This document shows, piece by piece, positions 56,610 through 64,000 of a stretch of DNA of 64,000 bases. Position 1 is the first letter of the stretch. Each line of letters begins with the position of its first letter. Position numbers and translations under genes: made by a program. Origin of the DNA: Trichuris trichiura (Eukaryota > Nematoda > Enoplea > Trichinellida > Trichuridae); assembly GCA_037903355.1 (NCBI GenBank), contig JBAJFE010000025.1:62001-126000 (forward strand), in the 5' to 3' direction. The notes beneath the pieces were generated by a model. It did no database searches and was not told the DNA's origin. It was given only the letters and a program-made list of their open reading frames with translations.

Positions 56610-58854
56610 TCAGATAGTGAAGCGACACTACGCGAACTGAAACTGCAACGCCATTAGTAAGCATAACAGCAGGAACACCGTACTGCTGCCACCAAAGTGA
56701 CACCACTGAAAACAACCGAAAACAGCGATCACCCTACGCATGATACCGCAAACCGAAAAGAAGAAGAGGCTTCAAAGCTGCCAGCAAACTAAACTGCAGT
56801 CACCGCCCCTAAGGAATACTACCGTCGCCGCCAGTTTAAACAGAAGCATGCACTAATAAGGACACTGCTGCAGTCAGAAATAGCCAAGGATAGCAACAAC
56901 CACAAACCACACGGGTCCAAACTTCTAAATTACCAATCGTTGCAACAAAGCTGCACAATTTGTTTCAACGGAGTCCAGAAGTAAACCATCGAACTAAGAC
57001 TAAGCAAACCCCGAGAAACATCCTTGCATTCGCTTACAGACACCGTCCTCGCAACGAACAGTACTCTATAGTAATAATATGCAGGTACTCAATACTTTAA
57101 ATAATGCTTCCCTACAAAAGCGTCACCTTTGCGTCAAAAGCAGCTACTGTTGCAATTATGCAACATAGATAGATGGCTTAACGTAGTCAAAGCAAAAATT
57201 TAAATCATGAAACTATTGAGACTGGACGCCGCAAAAATTTTGTTAAACCTTGCAATTGAAACGACTTTTAGTAAAGTTGCTTTTTACCTTTAAATAAATG
57301 TAACCGAAGGAAACACATGCAGTTTTACTGCGTAAGCGCGCAGCAAAAAGTTCTAACTTAGGCTATCCAAATTTCCTCCATCCTTACTTGACATTAATCT
57401 TCAGTTTGAGTAGTTGACTATTTAAAAGTGGATGGCCAATTTCGTTTCGACCTTTCTAAATGAACACGATCATAAGGCGTTCTGGTCGGCCCTTCTTATT
57501 GTCAACGGCAAGTGGAATCGAGTATTAGGCTGTTAGGAACGAAATTTAAAAAATTATTTATTTCTGCTCGATTATAAACTGAACATATTCACTGGTAAAT
57601 GCTATTTAGGCTAAACTTTGAAATCTGTCTTTTTCTAAAATGAAATTTAAACTTTATAACGTTTCGGAAAATTCACTTACAGCCTTTGTCGTCCTATCGT
57701 GAACTAAAAAAAAAATTATTTTTGGAACGTCAGTTTGCCTCGCTCAGGCATGGAATGACAGCATTTAAAACTTGAACTCAGATAGAACTCATTAAATAGC
57801 AAGTTGATGCAGCCTTTTGGCTATCCCTACCCCGATGGAGCGATAGAAAACCATGCCCATTGGTAATTAAGGCTTCTCTTGTGAACGTTCAACTGATTTT
57901 ATTTCGTTCAATTTCAAAAGTTACTGAACTGGTTTCTTCCAATTGCTCGTTCGCCGCCGTTAACTGTTTCGAGGTAGAAGCTGTGATTCATTATTTATAA
58001 AATCTCCACTGGTCAAACGTACAACAACACTCAATAACGAGAGCGGTCAGCAGGAAAACCAGCTAATAGCTATCCGTTTTCAAAGGGCACGAACATAAGA
58101 TATAAATTTTTTTTCAAAAATATCTTAACCTAGCATGACCGAGTTTGTAATTGAGGTACATGGACGAGCAACTAGCGCGCAACTACTTTTCATTAATGAC
58201 TGCCGAGTTTTTGGGACGAATCATGCTTTGTCGTTGTGAACTTATGCACACCTGTACACAAAATGCAACGCTTCCAATGTAATTACTAACAAACTTGACA
58301 AGTCGCATACGGATGGTCAAATCGGATGCCAATTTTTACAACCTGTGCATCATAAATGCTGTTTCGCACAGACAGTTGCAATCTGAACAACTGGATGCTG
58401 CTTGGGAAACCAGAAAACGACATCACAGAGTCAAAACATTTTGTCTACTTTTTTCAATTCACTGGTCAAGAAGCAAACAGATAAAATTCTCAGGCATAAT
58501 TAGAAGCACTTTTTCCCGCAGCCGTGACAGCTCCTTTGCTGCGTGGACACATGATGTGCAAAAGTACTACTTCGGATGCGTATCTACTCATCAATGGCCA
58601 GAGATTCACGAAAGTCACATTAATAACAAGAAAAGGGACGCTCAGCTGCAAAACATTTTCAGATTGTTTTAAGCAAATTGTTTGAAGGATGCAACACGCA
58701 ATGCGCTCTACAAATAATATTTCTAAAACGGGATGATCATTCGAAAAAGCAAAGATAAAATGATCTAATGTACCTAGAAAAACACGACAAGACGCTTAAT
58801 TGTAACGACATAATAATCCTCATGATTATTTGAAGAAGTTAAAAAGATATGCCA
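56610..58854. other. Gap, no gene or repeat seen
   Basis: Between SZRD1 (-) and the FIT gene (-). AT-rich with short open frames only; a 125-codon frame at 58295-58672 (+) has no motif I recognise. Confidence 0.5.
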
Positions 58855-59787
58855 CTACTGATAATTGACAGCGCCAAAGCCTGGTAGGCCAGGCGAACAA
58901 GGCAGAGGATACCACACACGATAGGTAAAAAACCAGCAGCCTATTGCTATAGCCGCACCAACAAATTTTTGAGCGAATGAATGGTAATAAAGTGTCGTTA
59001 CGACAAGCATGAATTCCCAAAGCAAATTGAGTAGACAGCTGCAGATGAAAAGCGCTCGTATCCTGGGAGTAAGTTCTCTATGCAACATCAGACAATACTC
59101 CACTGACTCCATTGACAAATGAGTTACTTGCGGCGGAGGACTAGCATCCGAAGCTTGTTCCAACAGTTTTCTCAAATTATCCCACCTTCGAAAAACCACA
59201 AGTTCTTCACTAATCAACAAGCAACTGTAAATGAGTAAGAAACAGTGACCAGATATATCAAAAGATACCCAACGTCCACCACTACTGACGCACATTTCAA
59301 GCGACTCATGAGACGTTTTTGTGCAGAAACCAGTGTACCTCTGAACACGGACAAATACTGCCACACATAGATACCAAATTACCGTAGCAACGGCAAGACG
59401 AGAACAATGTCGATTCATCATGCTTCTGTTATTGATAGTGTACACTTGAGCGCTATACCATATAAACGGTCCAAGAAAAACCAAAAGCCAAGCCCAACCC
59501 CACTTGACGAAGAAAACATTGAAAATGTTATCCTTTCGGACAAAATAATAGTGACGTGGCAAATTGGCAAAATCGGCAGCAAACGAAGCGACCAAAACCC
59601 AAAGAGAAAAAATCAACACCTTCTTTTCGATTGGAAACAGAACGTACTTTTTCAATAAATGCATCGCTAACCACGCGCAAATACTGAATAAACTGTCCGG
59701 CGGAGGAAGAGATCGTTTTACGGCAGCCGGACGTGCCGACAACGTCTCACCTTCGCCGTTAACACTTCGTCTCCTTTGGCCATATGT
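58855..59787 (-). CDS. FITM2: Fat storage-inducing transmembrane protein (FIT/FITM2-like)
   Basis: One long exon from an acceptor (TTGTTTAG) at 59788 to the TGA/TAA stop at 58855, open for 310 residues; the start is either in a missing upstream exon or an internal Met such as MHLLKKYVLF. FIT proteins sit in the endoplasmic reticulum membrane and act as acyl-CoA diphosphatases needed for lipid droplet budding. Six membrane segments are predicted by eye, including VLIFSLWVLVASFAADF, GWAWLLVFLGPFIWYSAQVY, AVATVIWYLCVAVFV and GAAIAIGCWFFTYRVWY. Family signatures: CVSSGGRWVSFDISGHCFLL, with the catalytic His of SGH, and LLWEFMLVVTTLYYHSFAQK, with the second catalytic His. Also KKYVLFPIEKK near the N-terminus and VKWGWAW. 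Both catalytic histidines are present, so the enzyme is probably active. Length fits FITM2 (262) plus an extended N-terminus. Confidence 0.9.
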   Translation of the reverse strand, partial: TYGQRRRSVNGEGETLSARPAAVKRSLPPPDSLFSICAWLAMHLLKKYVLFPIEKKVLIFSLWVLVASFAADFANLPRHYYFVRKDNIFNVFFVKWGWAWLLVFLGPFIWYSAQVYTINNRSMMNRHCSRLAVATVIWYLCVAVFVRVQRYTGFCTKTSHESLEMCVSSGGRWVSFDISGHCFLLIYSCLLISEELVVFRRWDNLRKLLEQASDASPPPQVTHLSMESVEYCLMLHRELTPRIRALFICSCLLNLLWEFMLVVTTLYYHSFAQKFVGAAIAIGCWFFTYRVWYPLPCSPGLPGFGAVNYQ

Positions 59788-62700
59788 CTAAACAAGCAAA
59801 GAAAACTCACTACTTTGCACTGACGACCAATTGAAAACGGTACAATCTTAAAGGCAGTCAAATGCTTCTACATAAAAGGCAACGGCAATTCATATTCTTG
59901 CTATAGAAAAAAAGACAAAAAAACACTTTCAACTACCCCAGCAGTGAAACACAGTGTAATTACAGTTGAAGAATGAGCGGCTGCTGTGAACTGTCCTGTT
60001 ATTTTTCATACTGTTTTTCACTCATGGGTTTCTTCGTTGTCCTGCAAATAAACAGACGTCCAGGACAACTGGAAGAAGCCTTCACTTAAAAACAGTACGA
60101 AAATATCGAATCCCATCAGAACGGTAGCCAGTGTTTAGCAACAGGCTTGCCGTTTGAAAATATTAAAAAGATCCCCGCTTTCTTCGCGAGGAACTACACC
60201 GAATTACATGTACAAAGCTGCGCTTATCGGGAAAACTGTACTGAAAGAACCATTCACAATTACCTCTCTTAAAAAAATGATGCGACAAAAAACTGCCAGT
60301 CTGAAAGGCTGCTATTACAAAGGAGCATACCGATGGCTGCTTATCGATGCAAGCACACTGACGTCGTTTTCTCTTATGACTTTTAAATATCACTTAACGG
60401 AAAACATTCCACACAGACAGTAAATATAACAATAGTTGTTCTCCACAGCTTGAACTTCCTGAAAACAATTGCAAACCCACTAACGGTCTCTCAAAGTTCC
60501 GTAACTTCTTTTTTAAGTTAAGTATTTGCCCATTTCGTTGATCGAATGGCCGGTCCCAATGTCGACAAGCAAAAATGATCAGAAAGAGTGCTAAGAGCAC
60601 TAGAGAAGCACAAGACAACTTGTCTCATTTATACTTGTTCCATTAAACGTACAATATTTCATAACGGGGATGCAAATTACAAAACCGTTGGTTAATTATA
60701 CGCCCAAAATTTCAAGAACACAGTTTGCTTTAGGGACAACAAGGGTCCCGCTGTCAGTGCGTTTGTGACAGCCTACCTGATCATGACAGAACCGTATACC
60801 CGGGAATATTTTAGAGGGAAACCCGTTTAAAACGACCGTTACAGATATAAACTGAATAGTCGGTCACCTTTTAAAATTACAAATTAAAGTTTGACCGATT
60901 CTTTGATCTAAGCTTGCAATCGTCATTTTAAATTGGTCCTTCACAAAGCTTAAGGAAACGTCGCTGTATTGCAATCAATTGCCCTTTAACGAACATGCTG
61001 AAAAATGGAAGCGGCGCGTTGTCCCAAAAGATATCTCTGTTACTGAAAAACCTAAGCACTTATTATACGAGTGATTTCATCATTTTAACATTCTTCAATC
61101 CTGCTGGAAAACACCCAGGCTCCAAGGACGGGTAAAAAGAAAAAAATTTGTAACTTGTCATTACGGCCCTTCGCTGGTGGCCAATTATTCCTTCAAAAAC
61201 GGCGAACTTACTCTATATAAACTCGAAACGAACTTTAAATTGCCACGTGACTAACCTCTCATCGCTATTTAACGTTAGACACAGAAACTGAGGACAGCAA
61301 CATCTAAAAATTGCCGTCATTTCATGAATTACAAGGAACACCGCTGTCCTGTCAATGTAACAATGCACTATGATAATTATTGAAAGCGAGCGTAAGGGAC
61401 ACATTGGCGACACTGCTGCATAGGAGACTTTTAGACACTTACAGTGGAACAAGATGCATTCGGAAAAGTATTTAAGTGAAATTTTCATAACCGCTGAACC
61501 ACTTGGATCGATCCACATAATAAAGCCCCGCGCAAACGTTAAAAGAAGCTATACTTTCAGAGACAACTGAAATTCACCTCATTCGACCATTTGTGAGGTT
61601 TTGAAAAGTCAGAAAATGCAACTCACCGGCCAAAATGTAGAAAATGATAGCTGACTGAAACCCCTTCGTGTGGGATTCAAGTGGGTCATTTCTAGGCAAT
61701 TTTTGATTGGTTAATCAGGTGATGGAAACATTCAAACTGACGAGTGGAAATGTAAGACAACAAATCGCTATCCCTCGCTACTTATAGGCGATTTAAAAGA
61801 TTACGATTTTCTCGGATGAATTGAAGATAGCGAAAAATTTGTGCATAGTTCATTAGCTGCAACTACTTTGGCAGGTAATTGGAGAAACAAAGACATCAAG
61901 ATAACAACGAACAGCGTTTCGCCAAAAACTACAGTGAGATACATGCAAAAGCCTAACGTTCATTTTTTTTAAATAACACCGACGATGATGCACCCTGTTC
62001 AACCGTTACACAGCTTTTACTTCATATAGCTTTCCGAGCAAACCATTGCCATCCATCACCAGCGTGTGTTACAAATGACAAAGCCGCGTTTTTACACACT
62101 AAATATTTAAAATCGAAGAGTTAATTTCCCCAACAGAGTACAGATAATAAAGCAGATACACCAATCGCAGTGGTCTGTCGTATATTTGAGAGATAAAAAA
62201 AATGACCAACCAATGCTAAGAGTGCATTTCGCCAACAAGGTGCCTAAAAGCAGCGTCAGCTACGAGAAGAACTACTTCACCAGTAGGATGGGTAGTGTCC
62301 ATTGCGCGACGCCTGCCTTTGCTTTGGGAAAATAATAATTACCTAAGGAAGCGCATTGACACAGTTCACACTGTGCAAACATTTGACAAACAACGAAAAA
62401 GGTAGATAGGAAAGTTCATCGGGTAATCGCCTTGCGGAAACCGTTACTCTTTCCAAATGAAATGAGGCTACCAACAGACGGATCACTGCCTATTCTGTGG
62501 ACGCTCCATTAAAGTGACAATTGGAAACAACACGCATTTTCACATACCAACATGCAAAGCGAAACAGATAAATTCGCAAAACTGCCAAAGCAAGACAATA
62601 AATATTATACCAAACGCATGACTCGAACAAGCTGGACGACTTTGCTGCTTTAACGACAGGTTGAAGAACTACATTGAAAAAAGAAGCAACTTGTTTAGCT

Positions 62701-63491
62701 GTATACTGGTACTTGAAGATCAGCACGCGATATGACGGTAAACTAGGGTTGATTGACTGTCATGTCAACGGAAAAGTCATCGTTTCAATTATATTGCAAG
62801 ATAATTTTTTTCTTTGTGCCTTTAACGCAAACGTAGCAACCTTTGCGTTTTATCACTTCTTCCTTTTAAATAATACATCAATTACGGAAAAGTAATCACG
62901 GCAGGTTGTTCTATAAGCCAGAAAGAAGTTTCACTAGCTTGCAGTATGAAATGCTTGTTCATCCACTGTCAATTCATTTGGTTCACTTTGCAGATTACTT
63001 GAATCGCATATCCGATTTCGAACAACAAAACTTTCAGCTGATCCAACTGGCGTTCTATGGATCCTTTTCAGCATCAGCGTTTTCAAGTGTTTCCCTTGGC
63101 AAGAGCGCGTCGATAGGTGAAGCCAGCATACTTTGTAGTACGCGCTTTCAGCGTAACTTTCAGTGGACCATCTGTTCGCATTCTGCGATTAAACATTTGA
63201 CTCATCAAAATTGTTTTGATTGTAGACGTTTTTTGATGGAAAAAAGAAAGTGACTATTTAACTTTATCAAACCTGCGTATCTTTAAGATGTGTGCTGCGA
63301 AAAGCTTCCAGCTCGTTATCGTTAGTGAATTTTACCTGCTGCTGGTTGCGACAGTTCTTCGCAGTTTATAGGCTTTTTATGCCGTCTGACGGGAGTTCCT
63401 AGTAAAACAGAGTTCGGGAAAACATTTGAAAGCGTCAACGGTGCTGAAGTGTTTATGCCTGCTACTTGTGGTGTCCATCTTCCAATCAGCG
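59788..63491. other. Gap between divergent FIT (-) and dynein light chain (+) genes; nothing recognised
   Basis: Should contain the 5' exon of the FIT gene and the promoters of both genes. Open frames at 60154-60423 (+) and 62906-63253 (+) lack motifs. No inverted repeats or transposon ends were noticed. Confidence 0.45.
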
Positions 63492-64000
63492 ATGACTACT
63501 GATTCCAAGGTCTGTTTCAAAGGTGGTTCCCTGATAAATGTACTTTTATTATTTGTTAGATTGGATTGACGCAAGAGGAACTTACCGCCGTTGCCAAAGA
63601 GGTACAGTTATCCTGGCACTTTTCTTTGGATTCTTTACTCTTATTTAAATATTGCTTCACTTTTTCAAATAGTGCACGCTAGCATGGGTGAAAATTTAGC
63701 AAACTGAACTTGTTCTGGGCACGCAGCCGTATAGTCATGAAAATGCTGTTCTGTGGAACAGAGTGATCGTCAGCAACATAATTGCTCAGCTGATGAAATT
63801 AAATAAGCCGTACAAGTTTATGGGTTTGTTTATGTGTTCGCATGAAATGGCCATTGCGCTTACGCTTCATCTTGAAATTTTAGTTACTTGCGTTCTAATG
63901 CAAAAAGGTGGCACGGGACTTCACGTAGCCAGTGGGTCTTTTTGGGACACGGCATCAGATGGTAAGAAAAAGCTGGCATTCATTTTATACTGACTGCAGC
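63492..64000 (+). CDS. DYNLT1: Tctex-type dynein light chain, 3' end outside window
   Basis: Exons 63492-63509 (MTTDSK), 63560-63601, 63727-63823, 63884-63961; phases 0, 0, 1, and the last donor (GTAAGA at 63962) leads out of the window. The 78 residues seen match the Tctex1/DYNLT family, cargo-binding light chains of cytoplasmic dynein: TQEELTAVAKE (human VDEVSNIVKEA), PYSHENAVLWNRVIVSNIIA, LMKLNKPYKFMVTCVLMQKG (human [20 protein letters not shown]) and GTGLHVASGSFWDTASDG (human GAGLHTASSCFWDSSTDG). Compared with human DYNLT1 the helix between KE and AY is shorter by several residues. The missing exon should encode the last strands (VRWENKTMYC-like). Some 30 residues remain outside. Confidence 0.88.

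Overview
The window looks like metazoan nuclear DNA, AT-rich, with split genes whose introns are mostly 47-70 nt with GT-AG ends and little polypyrimidine tract, broken up by longer introns full of small DNA transposons. The gene set (latrophilin-type receptor, tandem-EGF protein, CC2D1, FIT, SZRD1, AAGAB, TMEM14, FAM174, Tctex-type dynein light chain) plus the compact introns suggest a nematode, perhaps a Trichuris/Trichinella-like (Trichocephalida) worm. That placement is inference; nothing in the window proves the species. Gene models were built by hand by matching open frames, splice-site phase and family motifs.

Layout, left to right. 793-4338 (+) is the 3' part of a tandem EGF-like gene built almost only from phase-1 exons of 129 nt or multiples. 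5593-8968 (-) is a tRNA wybutosine-synthesising protein 4 / LCMT2-like gene (methyltransferase plus Kelch) with an in-frame TAA in the methyltransferase part. 8969-14193 shows no gene I can support. 14194-14985 (+) is a FAM174-like membrane protein. 17137-24341 (-) is a CC2D1/Lgd homologue whose introns hold six mobile elements. 25713-26278 and 26352-27216 (+) are TMEM14 and AAGAB, 73 nt apart on the same strand. 29555-32564 (+) is an SLC17/VGLUT-family transporter with altered substrate-site residues. 36474-46431 (-) is a long adhesion GPCR of latrophilin type with extra EGF and C-type lectin modules. 46432-55402 holds repeats and a dead mariner. 55403-56609 (-) is SZRD1. 58855-59787 (-) is a fat-storage-inducing (FIT/FITM) protein. 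63492-64000 (+) is a Tctex-type dynein light chain running off the end.

The genes are unrelated housekeeping, trafficking and membrane genes rather than one pathway. Two trafficking themes recur: CC2D1 (ESCRT-III/endosome) and AAGAB (adaptor complex assembly), next to membrane proteins FAM174, TMEM14 and FIT.

The most unusual items are: (1) the receptor gene, where a three-exon C-type lectin module, all phase 1, sits inside the intron that splits an EGF domain, so that skipping it would rebuild a perfect six-cysteine EGF; a second C-type lectin sits between the galactose-lectin and hormone-receptor domains; (2) two families of long foldback (inverted-repeat) elements, each with its own conserved core motif, repeatedly placed in or near introns; (3) two internally deleted Tigger-like transposons with matching ends but different cargo; (4) the transporter lacking the residues known to be essential in vesicular glutamate transporters.
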